A program made the translations under genes and the position numbers. Shown here in pieces: positions 1 through 11,500 of a DNA stretch of 64,000 nucleotides. Positions within the stretch are counted from its first letter, which is position 1, and every line of letters begins with the position of its first letter. The notes beneath the pieces were generated by a model, which did no database searches, had not been told where the DNA came from, and saw only the letters and a program-made list of their open reading frames with translations. Source of the DNA: Allium sativum (Eukaryota; Streptophyta; Magnoliopsida; Asparagales; Amaryllidaceae); assembly GCA_030737875.1 (NCBI GenBank), contig CM060924.1, positions 150,964,197-151,028,196 of the forward strand, given 5' to 3'.

Positions 1-993
1 TTGTGGTTTGCATAACGAAAGTGATTTGATTGATGTGTGAATGGCGTGGGCCTTCACTAGACCGGGGATAAGGCTAGGCCTTGTCCCGTTTCTAGTATCG
101 TGCCGTTATGCCGCCGAAATTTTCTAAAATATGTTAGAAAAATAAAAATATCATTTTATTGAATAAATGAACTGAATAGAAATTCAAGTGTTAAGATAAA
201 TTGTTTTATCGTTAAAAATATAATTTTTAACGTGAAAGTGAATAAATAAATATTTATAAACAAATCGGTCGATTTGTTTATATACACTGATTTGACTGAT
301 ATTGATTGGGTCGATAAATTTTACACATCGCCCAACTGCACAAATAAAATCTGTGTTTGATTGTTTGAAACCCCACACGGGTGTTGGGATGAAATTTGAT
401 GCTCACTCATCCTGATTGATTAAATATGTCGATCGGTCGATTGACAGACTGTGTAAGCGTCAATTATTTATATTTGGTGCTTATACAGTGTAGTGCACTT
501 TGGTTGATGATTGATTATTTTTCAAAGCTATTATATACATGTGTTGTATGGAATCCATATAATTAACGTTATATGGTGATTGATTGGGCCTCATTCCAAT
601 TTGAAAAATAATGAATATTATAAAAGAGAATTCATGTGTTGAATATAAAAATAGTCATGTGTTGACGATGTTCATGTGTTGAGTGAAATATTTTATATAA
701 TGAAATTTACATCTTTATCATATTTAAAATTAGAACTACTTCCTAGTAGAAGTCTAATTAAAATCAAACGATAGATACCATAGTTTTATAAAATATTTTA
801 CATAACAAAAATAGTGATGTGTTGACAGTACTCATGTGTTGAGATTAGTCGTGTGATGAAAGAAATATAGATTCATGTGTTGAATGGGATAAATATTCAT
901 TTGTTGGATAGAATAAAGGAGTTTTGAAAAATATAAAGCCGTGTTGATTAGAGATGCGTTATTTCGACGTAAACGATATTTATATCCATTTGA

Positions 994-1186
994 AAACGAT
1001 TTCGAAATGAATTGAATTGAAACGATTTCGAAATGAATTGAATTGAAAACGATTTCGAAATGAATTGAATTGAAAACGATTTCGAAATGAATTGAATTGA
1101 AAACGATTTCGAAATGAATTGAATTGAAAACGATTTCGAAATGAATTGAATTGAAAACGATTTCGAAATGAAATGAATTGAAAACG
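994..1186. repeat. 27-bp tandem array in A' LTR (7 copies)
   Basis: GATTTCG recurs at 998, 1024, 1051, 1078, 1105, 1132 and 1159, giving a 27-bp unit (one 26-bp step). Copies are almost identical. Because 27 is nine codons, the minus strand reads as a nine-residue peptide repeat, which is a by-product and not a gene. The matching part of the A LTRs (31200-31760, 38810-39340) has only diverged units, so this is a recent local expansion. Confidence 0.93.
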
Positions 1187-1379
1187 AATTCAAATTGAAT
1201 TGAAAGTGAATTGAAATGAATTCAAATTGAATTAAAATTTGAATTGAATAGAAATGAATTTTTAAAACGAATTTATAAAGAAGAATTCAATTTTGGCTTT
1301 GAATGGAAATAGTGTTGAAATGGTTTTGAAACGAAGTTAAAACGATTTATAAAGTTCGTTTTAAAAAGGAAATCGACGA

Positions 1380-1445
1380 AATATATATAATATATATATA
1401 TTATATATATAATGGCCTGAATAGAACGCGCCGCGCCGCGGTAGT
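1380..1445. repeat. TA-rich tract next to GC-rich palindromic patch
   Basis: A run of TA/TAA repeats is followed by a CG-only patch (CGCGCCGCGCCGCGG, ending at about 1441) and TAGTTCG. The same pair of tracts is in both A LTRs near 31005-31060 and 38590-38645. The GC patch stands out strongly from the AT-rich LTR around it. Its function is unknown. Confidence 0.75.
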
Positions 1446-3434
1446 TCGTGAATTTCGACCATTTATTTCAAACGGACATTGCGGGAGATCCGACCGTCGG
1501 ATTCTCCTAAAACAGGAACCGTTGGGTTCGTATTGAAAAGAGCTTTCCAATGAATATTAGAAATTTGAAATCTAACGGTTGGATTTGGAATTATGTCCAA
1601 ATCAAATTCGAAAAAGGTCGCTGTAAGTGCAGTTCGATGGCCGTTGTTGGAAATCGACTGTAGGGGCCTCGATAAAATTATTAAAAATATCTATAATTTG
1701 TGTAAAATTATAATAGGTGAATTGGAAAGATTTGGGCTGGAAAATTCCACATTTGAAAAGATAAAAATAGATTTTTATCGAAATGAACTAGTTTTGAACT
1801 AGAATTGAAATCAATTTATTTTTAAAATAAATAAATTGAATTTGAAAGTGATTTTGAAAATAATCGATAATTTCTATTACGTGGATTGGACTGGAGCTGA
1901 ATCGAAATTATCTTCGGGATATTTCGATGTTGGATTTCGTGACTATACAAATATTGTTATGGGGATTTGAAAGATATTTTATATCGTTATTTCCAATACG
2001 ATATTTGTTGGTTTCAGAATTTGATATTGAATATAAGCCGATATATTTTCTATTCAGAGCCTTGTATTTAATATCAAATGTGATTTGGTTTCTCGTGAAT
2101 CGTGTTTTTGATGACATTGGTTCTTTAACCCAGTTAAAGGCAGAATATTGATTTTTGAAAAGATTAAAACTAAGTGGAGTTTTAATGAATCTTTAATTAG
2201 ATTGAAAAGTGAATTGATAATTTAAATTATCCAATCTGAAAAGTGATCGAGAGTGGAGTATCACCAGTTTTGCTCCAAAGCGATAGTTAAATCTTTAATT
2301 AGATTTGAACGTGAAATGGTAATTAATTTTACCGATAACACCGGGGTGTTAGATGTGGAGTATTACCAGTTTTCTCCATGGGATATATAGGCTGGGATTG
2401 GGAAATAAAATAAATAATTACTTCGGTGTGGTTCGTTAATCCCGACTAGTTGAAATGATATCCAAAGGAGGATTAAAGAATAAATTTAGAAGAATTTATC
2501 TTGGATAAAATTAATGGGAACCTTTCCCTAAGAATGTGATTCGGTGAATAAAGGAATATTCTGAATTGGAATGAGGCGTTTGTTGTGTTTGTGTAACATT
2601 TGTTTATTATATACGTGGGTTATTCAGAAAGGCCGGGTTATACCCATTCTGAATAACCGATTCGATGAGATGTCGAAGATGAAGACGGTGGTTGAAGACC
2701 GGAAGTCTTCACATCGTTTGGGTGATTACTGATGATCTTGATTGGGCTGTACACCCGAGATGAGGGAAACAGTCGGTGATCGTCCAGACGTACTTGGAGA
2801 TCGATGGATATGCGAGGAAAGTGCCTCCGGTTTCGTTCAGACCCAGAACGAACTTGTAAATGGATTGTGTGTCTGACATTGGATTTTATTCTGTGTTGAT
2901 TGATCTCTATTAAATATACATCTGTTTGGCGGCGGAGAATTTATTCTCTTGCTTAACGCCCTTCTCTGAGACGTACGAGCTCAGAGGTTGTATATCGATG
3001 GACATCAGTCGCATGGAGTGAATTGCTAATGTGGCATGCGTAAGTGGCAATTGATCAGGGCTTCTGTTGAAAAGCAAAGTCTTGTGGTTGATGATCAAAG
3101 CACGGCCTGTGTGGCATAGCTTTGTGTATAACGTGAATTCGCGAGCCTCACACCTCGGTATGAGTCAAAAACGGGAGACGGACTGCAGGGAGAGCACGAC
3201 GTTTCTTTCTAGCTAGGGTGGTGTCAGTGACCTACCAGCCCTGACATTTATATACTTTTCACCTGTGTGGTTGTTGGATATGAGGCGCCTCGGATATAGG
3301 TCTGTAAGGACCGGGAAACGTGTGTTCAGGAATTGCCAATCCTCAAAAGTAAGAGAGGACCGGCCCTGATGATCCAAGGATCATAGTGGGGTCCTGGGAC
3401 ATTTGCTAGAGTGTCTCGAACGCGGAGAGGAGCT

Positions 3435-4090
3435 TGCCCCTTGCCTCGGCTCATGACGGAAATCCAATTTCCAATACGTGTATTGCGGTTTTAATTGTAG
3501 AACTAGTATGGCGACATGATATATGGTACCCATGCCGTCTATGATTGATATTTATGATTGAAACTGTTTTGACACTATACACTTATTATAGTATCAAATG
3601 ATTTGTTTTAAACGTATCAAGCATGCTTTGGCTGTTATAAGGGAAAACCCTATCCTCCGGCTTGCGTTGCATTGTGTGATGGGACCTGGGTCTTATAACA
3701 GCTTCATTTTCCTTTATTTAGCATTGCGCTGTTGTTTTATGCACTGGTATTCTTGGGAGGAAACCCGTTCCGTGTTATACGGCGTGGTCCCTTGATTTAC
3801 CTAACTTTAAGAATAAAGATTAATAACTGCTTTAGTTCTCACACCAGTCACATGACTGACCTGGAGTTTATTGTTTTAACCTAAACTCTGGGTGCCCCCC
3901 TATTTTCCGCACGGGCAGCTAGTAGTTTTGGTTTTGCAGATTTATATTCACAGGTTCCTGATATACAGCTGGAACGATGCTCGGAAAGCTCTGTATCCGT
4001 GTATCACTTCTAGTTGTGCTTTTGTATATTTTCCGCTGCTATGTAATTTATTGTAATCTCTGATATTTATCGAATGTAATTTATTCATTT
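3435..4090 (+). promoter_or_regulatory. Conserved LTR-terminal block of A'
   Basis: This block is shared with the last several hundred bases of the A, B and E LTRs (A 14740-15400 and 36060-36720, B 16870-17240, E 54560-54990). It includes a 28-bp motif at 3762-3789 with the inverted repeat CCGT(GTTAT)ACGG, then the TGACTGACCTGGAGTTTATT and ACGGGCAGCTAGTAG segments. Conservation across families that differ elsewhere suggests a constrained R/U5-type function such as RNA structure or 3'-end formation. The exact role is inferred. Confidence 0.7.
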
Positions 4091-4221
4091 ATACTCTGTA
4101 TATTCTTGTATCTGATGGAATTGTTGTAATAACAATGAAATGTTCTTCCGTATGCGTCCTTTTGTGTATTGTTCTCAAAGTATTCGTGCTTTCCTTCACG
4201 GGGAAGTTACGGGTTCTTACA

Positions 4222-4288
4222 ATATATTTGTTTGTTATCATCAAACAAAAATCATATAATTGTGTATACAACTGCGTTATATACAACA
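4222..4288 (-). mobile_element. C1 left (3') LTR, terminal remnant
   Basis: These 67 bp match 11812-11878 of the right LTR base for base apart from a rare substitution, and end in the same ATACAACA. The rest of this LTR lies left of A', outside the window. The first five bases, ATATA, are the expected right TSD copy of A'. Confidence 0.85.
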
Positions 4289-4311
4289 ATCTCCCCCTTT
4301 TGATGATGACA
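4289..4311 (-). other. C1 polypurine tract
   Basis: Read on the minus strand this is a purine-rich AAAAGGGGGAGATT directly abutting the 3' LTR start (TGTTG). It would prime plus-strand DNA synthesis. The TCATCATC just before it is typical of SIRE-type Copia elements. Confidence 0.85.
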
Positions 4312-7093
4312 AACAAATAAAAGATTTTGATTACAATAAATGTGTACAATAAATGTGTTTGACAGTGAATTCTGAACTCCCCCTATTTATTAGCTCCCCC
4401 TACAACAGAAACTCCCCCTATAACTGTGCATGAGTGAAAAGAATGTAAAAGGATTCAGAATTGTCAAAATTAAAATATTTATAAAATATTCACTCATAAA
4501 TAAAAATCTAATCCATTCTCCCCCTTTTGTTATCATCAAAAGGATATAGAATTTAAAATATCGATGAAAAATGACTAAAAAATATAATTTCAACTTAAGA
4601 GGAAGAACGATCATTATAAATCTCAATCAGTCAAACAAAAATCATAATATTCTGAGATCAAGTGGCATATTTCACATTGTAGAGAATGACGAATATACGA
4701 AGAATTTTATATAAAATGGAGAGTCTTAAAAAAAACATTTTCAATTATTTTCAAAGGTTTTAAAAAAAACACAAAAAGCAGTGATGGATTTGGACTATAA
4801 TTAATAATTCAATTTAAGTGACAAGATCGAATAATCTCAAATCCCAATATCTATTAGTCAATAAATCATAAGACGTCATAATATTTCAACACATTTCACA
4901 GATAGAAGATGGATTGATAGGTTGGTTTTTATAAACACCAAGGAGAATTTCATATAAATCTTTATTTTATCCAAATTATTTTCTTTTCTTTTTCTTTTTA
5001 ATTTAAGAGCACACTGACCACGCATAACCAGATCTTGGATTTTTAAATGAGATCAGTTGCAGCTTAAATATAAGTAATCTCGTAACCATGCATAACCAGA
5101 GCTTGGATTTTTAAATGAGGTTAGAGAAATACTTATTATATTATTATCTTTTTCATCATTTTCAGCTGTTAAAAAGGAAAAACTCCTCGATATATAAAAC
5201 CATTATGGATGATAGAAATGTGGTAAGTACAGAGATGGACTGTGAAATAAATTTCTAAATTAATTATATTATGAGATATGCATGAACTGTACCGGGATTC
5301 TTGAAAATTTTCAATTGTCACTAATTCTGAAAAAAAATAATGCAGTCACATTTCCATCACAACTATTTTCACTGTTTTAAGATTATTTTAAAAATATAAA
5401 CTCTCCACATTAATATAAACTCATAATGGATGACAGAATGATGAGAGGCAAAGTAGATGATCGTGAAATAATTGCCAGTTCAAAGATATTATATTAAATA
5501 TTCAACCATCATAAAATCTCCTCTTATTATGAAATATATTGCAGTCATAATTCATCACAACTTCAAAAACTGATAATAATTTTGATGAATTATAAATACA
5601 GTTCAATTGGATATTGATTTCAATTTCTAAATGAATAATCAACAAATAATTTTAAAGTTGAAAATCACTTACAAGAGGAAATGTGAGAAAGCTATACAGG
5701 ATAAGAGGAAAAAAAAAATAGCACTTCTGATACCAATTGTTCTCTCTTCTCGAGGATTTAAAATTTGACACTTGAGACGAACAAGGATATCAAAGAGTTT
5801 CAAACACAGAGCCCACGCAGACAAGATTTATAAATTTGGCAAGCAACAGACAAATCAAAACAGGCAGTTATTTGAAAACAGTATCAGAGCAGCACAAAAA
5901 TAGTTTCAGAAATAAACTTGTCAGAATGATGGTCACATAAGATGGTTCATGATCCAAGATAAAAAATACCATTTATTTTAAATCATTTGATGAATATTAA
6001 ATACTCTAGATTCAATGAATCGATTACACCTAATTATTAATGTCAGATTCAAGATATGTGTGTGATTCAATAAATCAATAATTTCAAATGATTTTAAACA
6101 AATAAATATTTAAATCAATTAATCATGAAATATCAATGATTTTCAAAGACCAATTTCAAAAAGAACTTTTCAAGAATTTCTCAAAAACTATTTCTTACAA
6201 GCCCAATCGAAACACCAGATCATTTACATCAAATCTGAGAGGTATTCATGATACAAGAAATTAAAAGATAATTTATTTGAAATCACTTGAATCAATGTTA
6301 AGTTTGAGATATAATGAATCAGTCACACAAGGTTGATTATTTCAAATTTTAAGAGGTGTGTGATATTCAAAATATCAAGAATTTCAGATGATTTCAAACA
6401 AACTAATTTCAATCATAATAATCATGAGTAAAGATGAAATTCTAGATGTATCACTGATTCAAACCAAATATTTTTCAAGTCAGAAATAATCAAGCCAATC
6501 TAAAAATTAATGAGATTATCACAACTGAGAAGTAACAGTGCTGTAATGAGTATAATACTTTAAGTGTTTCCAAAATGAATTGGAAGGGACTCAAAACAGT
6601 ATAAGTGTGTGAAGTTTCATTAATTATTCAGATCTTCAAAATTTTTGAATTTATACTAACAGTGTTCAAGATATGATATGAATGCTTCAACACTATTAGA
6701 ATTTCAAAAAAAAACTCCAAAACAATTGCAGATATATACAAGTTCAAATTCAGGATATGGAAATAATTAACACATGATGATTTTATACAAGTAAGACAAA
6801 TTTCCAAAAAATCATTAATTCTGCAACTGGAAGTTTAAGAAGTACAGACAAAAAAGAATATGGCAGTGTCAAATAAAAAAAAAAGAAGGGGAAAGAGGAA
6901 GGAATAAACACAGAAAATAAAAAACAAAGAGAATATACAAAGACAAGTTTAGAGACATACCAGAATCCAATGTAAAGCAGAATCTCTAACTCATCAGATC
7001 TTGGCCTAAGGAACTGTAAATGACACAGAGTTATAGACAATCTTGATTTCAAATTTCTTTTCAGCATAGCAGTTCCTCAGCCACCTTCGATAC
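4312..7093 (-). mobile_element. C1 internal non-coding region replacing pol
   Basis: About 2.8 kb of AT-rich sequence lies between the Gag stop and the PPT, where an autonomous Copia element would carry pol. I see no Pol motif. It contains diverged tandem duplications: about 72 bp (a CATAACCAGA..CTTGG core at about 5018-5055 and 5090-5125), roughly 230 bp (5168-5360 against 5398-5560) and roughly 297 bp (5941-6237 against 6238-6530). A PBS/LTR-like junction fossil is at 5726-5750. A 94-codon minus frame at 6783-7067 is rich in F, L and S and matches nothing I know, so it is not called as a gene. Confidence 0.7.
5941..6530. repeat. Diverged tandem duplication, about 297 bp x 2
   Basis: The copy starting at 5941 (TTCATGATCCAAGA) and the copy starting near 6238 (TTCATGATACAAGA) run in parallel with the same order of landmarks: ATTTGAAATCA-like, GAATCA, GTGTGTGAT, TTTCAAATGATTT and AATCATGA. 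Divergence is considerable, so the duplication is old relative to the 27-bp array in A'. Confidence 0.65.
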
Positions 7094-8542
7094 CTAATAG
7101 TTTATAGAATCGAGTGGTCTAACAAAGTTTGTAAAACCACTCACAGTTGTATTCATAGCTTTAGGTACCCAAACCTGCTTATATAACAATCCATCAGAAT
7201 CAACTAGAGTTCCCTTTGTAACCCAAATTTGTTTAGGTTTTCCAAAAATCATTTTATTTCTTTTCGGGATCCAAAATGAATTGTTATCAAACCAATTCTT
7301 ATCTCGATTGTGATTCAAAAAACTTTTGGAATTTTTAAAATTTAAATTTTTAGAATGACTCTTCTTGAAGCAGTTTAAAGAGTTTTTGAAATCACAAGAG
7401 TTCAAACTTTCAAAATCATTTCTTTTCCCAAAACTAAGACCATTTTTATGACCAGAAGAAAATTGATTTTTCAACAACATATTCAAAGATTTTTCACCAA
7501 TTGAAAAGCGTTTCAAACTCAATTCAAGATTGTTGATTTTGGATTTAAGATCAGAATTCTCTTTCATTAGATTCGAACAACGATTAATGCTGATCTTTCT
7601 CTTTTCAGTATCATTCTGTTTCAAAATCAAATTTTCGTTTTCAAGCATTTTAACTTTGGTCTTGGATTCAAAGATCTCTGATTCAAATTTAATTTGTTTT
7701 TCAGATCCAAGTTTCTTGAGATTTTCAATCTCTTTTTCAAGCTCACTCAAAATCAGATTTGTTTTCAACAAACTATCACTTTCAGCAATTTCAAGTTTGG
7801 AATTTTCGATAGTCTTAAAATTGTTAAATTCCTTTTGAAAAAAATTGTTTGTATTTTTCAACTCAATCTCGTTACCTTTTAAAACTAGAATTTCTTCTTC
7901 AAGCCTTTGAATGTTATTGTTGAGATGAACGAGATCTGTTTTTAATTTTAAACAATTTTCACAATTAGAATTTTCAAATTTCACAACATTTTCAAGTTTT
8001 AATTCCAAACAATGAATTTTGCTGGTCAATTCATGATTTTCAGTTTTCAAAGATTTGTTTTTAGATTGGAGTTTATCAACAGATTTCGTTAAATCAAGAC
8101 ACATGTAAACCAAATCTTCATATGAGAGTTTTTCTGTTTCAGCATTTGTTGATTCTCCATCATCTGATTCAACTGAAGTTTCATCTACATGACTTGTTAA
8201 GCATAGATCTGAATCAAAGTTGACATTATGGGGTTTTGAGCTGTTGTCAGATTTTCCATACAACTTGTTGAGAGTTCTCCAAACTTCCTGTGCAGATAAA
8301 CAATGACAGATAAGATTAAACTGTTCAGTGCTAAGATAGTCAAATATAATTTTCATAGCACGAGCATTGAAATTAATATCTACACTATCAAACCCATTGA
8401 TAATGACATCCCAACATTTAATATTAACAGATTTTAAATAAAATTCCATTTTGGATTTCCAGTTTAAAAAATCTGTTCCATTGAAAATAGTTGGAAATGA
8501 GCTGGACTGACTCTCTATCGACTGACAACTAGGAATCACCAT
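7094..8542 (-). CDS. gag: Gag polyprotein of C1 (SIRE-like Copia), 482 aa, no zinc knuckle
   Basis: Structural protein expected to form the cytoplasmic virus-like particle and package the element RNA. Residues about 19-37 (FNGTDFLNWKSKMEFYLKS) match the N-terminal Trp-containing motif of Copia Gag, and VWRTLNKLYGKSD (about 86-98) the next conserved Trp-Leu-Tyr segment. An acidic stretch follows (about 115-135). Residues about 140-360 are Leu/Lys/Glu-rich heptads, a predicted coiled coil. KRFSIGEKSLNMLLKNQ and the repeated IWVTKG/VWVPKA motifs are characteristic of SIRE Gag C-termini. The CCHC knuckle is absent, and much of the central Gag core between residues 98 and 115 appears deleted. The frame is intact. 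The ATG lies 24 nt after the PBS, an unusually short leader. It ends in TAG with no Pol downstream. Confidence 0.85.
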   Translation of the reverse strand: MVIPSCQSIESQSSSFPTIFNGTDFLNWKSKMEFYLKSVNIKCWDVIINGFDSVDINFNARAMKIIFDYLSTEQFNLICHCLSAQEVWRTLNKLYGKSDNSSKPHNVNFDSDLCLTSHVDETSVESDDGESTNAETEKLSYEDLVYMCLDLTKSVDKLQSKNKSLKTENHELTSKIHCLELKLENVVKFENSNCENCLKLKTDLVHLNNNIQRLEEEILVLKGNEIELKNTNNFFQKEFNNFKTIENSKLEIAESDSLLKTNLILSELEKEIENLKKLGSEKQIKFESEIFESKTKVKMLENENLILKQNDTEKRKISINRCSNLMKENSDLKSKINNLELSLKRFSIGEKSLNMLLKNQFSSGHKNGLSFGKRNDFESLNSCDFKNSLNCFKKSHSKNLNFKNSKSFLNHNRDKNWFDNNSFWIPKRNKMIFGKPKQIWVTKGTLVDSDGLLYKQVWVPKAMNTTVSGFTNFVRPLDSINY

Positions 8543-8566
8543 TACTCTAGAGTTAACAGAATACCT

Positions 8567-8579
8567 GGCTCTGATACCA
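8567..8579 (-). other. C1 primer-binding site (initiator tRNA-Met)
   Basis: The minus strand reads TGGTATCAGAGCC, complementary to the 3' end of plant initiator tRNA-Met over 13 nt. It lies one base from the inner edge of the right LTR. It fixes the element's orientation as minus. Confidence 0.93.
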
Positions 8580-8580
8580 C

Positions 8581-11500
8581 TGTTGGATCTAGAATAACCC
8601 TAGAGGGGGGTGAATAGGGTTTTTCATAGTTTTTAAACAGAATTGAAAAACTGACAGGATATTAAAATAATAAACAGATCACAGAATATAGTAGAAACAG
8701 AAATACAGAAAATAAATCACACACAGATATACCCAGCTTCGGCAAAACCCTACCTACTGCTGCATTTCTAAGGTTTCTACTAGGTGATAGAACAGATCCC
8801 GCATACAAGACCATGTACACTCGCAAACCCTGCTCCTATTCTAATCCTACACTCAAACCCCTAGACTGATTCAAACCCCTAAATCAGATTTTCCCCAGAT
8901 TACAAACCCGTAACCTGTATTCCTAGATTTTACAGAGTCTAGTACTGTCAGTTAACTCCTAACTGAAACTCCCCTAGAGTTTTACAGACTCTATAAACTG
9001 TTCAGAATTGTTTACAAACGAAACTGAAAATACAACAAAAACAAATAAATAAAAGAAACCCTAAAAAAAAACTAAGAAGATTAAGTTATAAGGTCATCCC
9101 TTTTTTTTTAAAACAAGCTTAGCCAAGTGGAAAAATAGGCCGGTCCATTCACTTTTATTTGCCCGATCTCTTTTGCTTTTGGAATCAGAAATGGCGGCCG
9201 TCAAAAGGGGAATTAGGGTTTCCTTCTAATCCCAAACCGAAGTCAATTGCTTGAATGATGGAATCCAATTCTCTAATTCTCAAGTTCTATTCGATGGTCT
9301 TGATCGACTACTGGTGCTCCTTTCTTCACCGATTTGGGGTTTTGCTTCTGCGATCGAAAACCGTGAGTTTTCTCAATTTTCTGGCTTTTAATTTCTTGCG
9401 AGTTGTTGTGTGGTTTCGATGCATGCTTGCCAGTGATGAATGGTTGTGTTTATAGGATTTAGAAATCCTAATTTGCTCTGATTTCGTGATAATGACTTGG
9501 CTGATTTCAAGTTTCCCTTTTTGATTTTCTTGAACGAATTTGATTGCGTGGCTTTTCCCTTTTGACAAAATCGGTTTTTGAAATTCTTTGCTTTAATGGC
9601 TCCTGTGTGATCGACTCTGTTCGAATTGTGTGAATGGTTCTGGAAACAGTAAAACAGTTTCCCTTGTGGCCCCTTGAAATTTGCACTGTATATTTTCGGA
9701 AATCAGTTTGAAACCAGAAAATAATATCTTTCCCAAAATGCTTGCTGAATTCTTCCCGTGCTTGACTAAATCTGGAAATGTATTTAAGCCGAGATTCTTG
9801 TATTGATTTCAAAAGAATCCGAAACATGAATTGATTTTCCTTCATCCTGACTTGTGCGAGATTCCTGCAAATAAGTAGTCTTGCTACATATGCTCCATGA
9901 CTTATCAATACTGGAAATAATTTGAATTATTCTTGACTAAAAAAGATCACTGGGTTTTCTGAATTTCTTGTGGTCTTTGAAATTCAATTTCCTTGAATTC
10001 TTTCCAAACACTTGTTTACACATCTCTGAACACATCAACACAAAACTTCATGTTCTTGTGCATCATTTATTTGGTATGTACATATCTCGGCCATCAGATT
10101 TTTGCTGTGTATCACATGCTTGAACTTTGCCATTCATTTTGCTATTTAGCATATGAACTGCTCGGCCATGTTTAATGTTTACACCATGTACACTGATCTG
10201 CTTTGTCTAGAACATGTTGAAAAAAAAAACACTTTAACATTCATGCATATTTCTGCTCAAACCATATTGCTTGTGATGCTTAACCCATGTACACCAGTAT
10301 TTGCTGTTGCATGCAGCATTCTTGCACACTTATATTTGAACCTTGATAAACTGGAGTTAAGTTGCTTGCACCATGCTTTTGGCTTTAATTCCTCTGCATT
10401 GTAAAAGCTTGTCCATTTGCCAATCTGGCTCGACACATTTCCATGCGTGTATGTCCATAAGTACACAGTGCTGACTTGTCTTCATGCATTCACATATATG
10501 TGGACATGTATGTATGTGTTGCTGCGTATACATCTTGTATTGCTGAACCATGTCTCGACCGCTTTCATGTTGATGTACATCATGTAGTTTTCACCTTGTA
10601 TATGCAGTGCTTATAAAAATTGATTTGCTCCATTTTTACTGCAACTCAACCGTGCTGACTTGATGAGTTGCACTTGTATGTGTACACACATGATGATCTG
10701 AGGCTTGACTATGCTGTTATGCACTGAAATATCAAACCTTGCAACTTTGAGCATATAGACTTGCTGTATACACACCATCCATGCATATACACTTGAAATA
10801 TCATCACATAATCTTTGCTGTGTAACACCACCATTTACATTGTTTTGAGTTTGCTGAAGTTTCTTTGTTGATTTGAACTTCGTGTGATATTTTGGACTTC
10901 CATGTTGCTTGACCATGTTGACTTGGCATGCACCACTGTTTTGAACCATTTTTGCTGAAGCTATTTGCTGCTTGATTCATGAGTTTGCTGTTGACTTTTC
11001 ATTTAGTTGTTTTTCATGAAAGCACTGAGTCGAGCAGGTCCAAGCGGCTACTCCTCAGTTGCGCGCTGATTGGCGAGGCAGTGCACACGTGTATATACAT
11101 ATACACGTGTGTATATGCAGCCATCCAGAATATTTTTCTGTCCCTGCATCATATATACATGTTGTCCACCTTGTGGTGTTTACAGTGTATCACTGTGAAT
11201 ATCACAAGCTGTCTAGACACAGATTGATGATTTTATAAATCAGATCAAGTCATGAAAAATGATGAGAAACACACCGAAATCTGAGGCAAATAAAATTTTA
11301 AAAATAAAATTTATATTTGCATATATTCAGTATTATTTCTATTGCAGTATACTGTATGTTTCTGTTTCATGTGTGATAGGTAAGCGGGGATGACTGGACA
11401 GACTATGATGACTGGACTGACAATGAGCAGTGAAGACTGAAGATGAAAAACAGTGAATGAAGCAGTGTCAGTAAAAAAATATGTATATTGAGACTGTGAA

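Larger units (their letters stand above)
1..4221 (+). mobile_element. LTR of element A' (A family, left end outside window)
   Basis: This stretch is the reverse complement of most of the A LTR: position 1 pairs with about 40345 and the match continues to near 4170. It is therefore an A-family LTR in plus orientation with about 2.1 kb missing beyond the window. It ends in GGGTTCTTACA at 4221, the CA end expected of an LTR. The next bases are the tail of the C1 LTR, so A' is inserted in C1. The last 45 or so bases differ from the A LTR end, so it is a subfamily. Whether it is a solo LTR or a 3' LTR cannot be decided. The short open frames inside it are low-complexity and conserved only because of LTR homology. 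Confidence 0.85.

Noticed and set aside
948..1193. Minus-strand 81-codon frame with repeated FSIQFISKS peptide
   Set aside because: It is the translation of the 27-bp array. The unit length is a multiple of three, so the frame stays open by chance.
9055..9215. Telomere-like AACCCTAAA and TTAGGGTTT words
   Set aside because: Single occurrences, not tandem. They are common in plant gene leaders.
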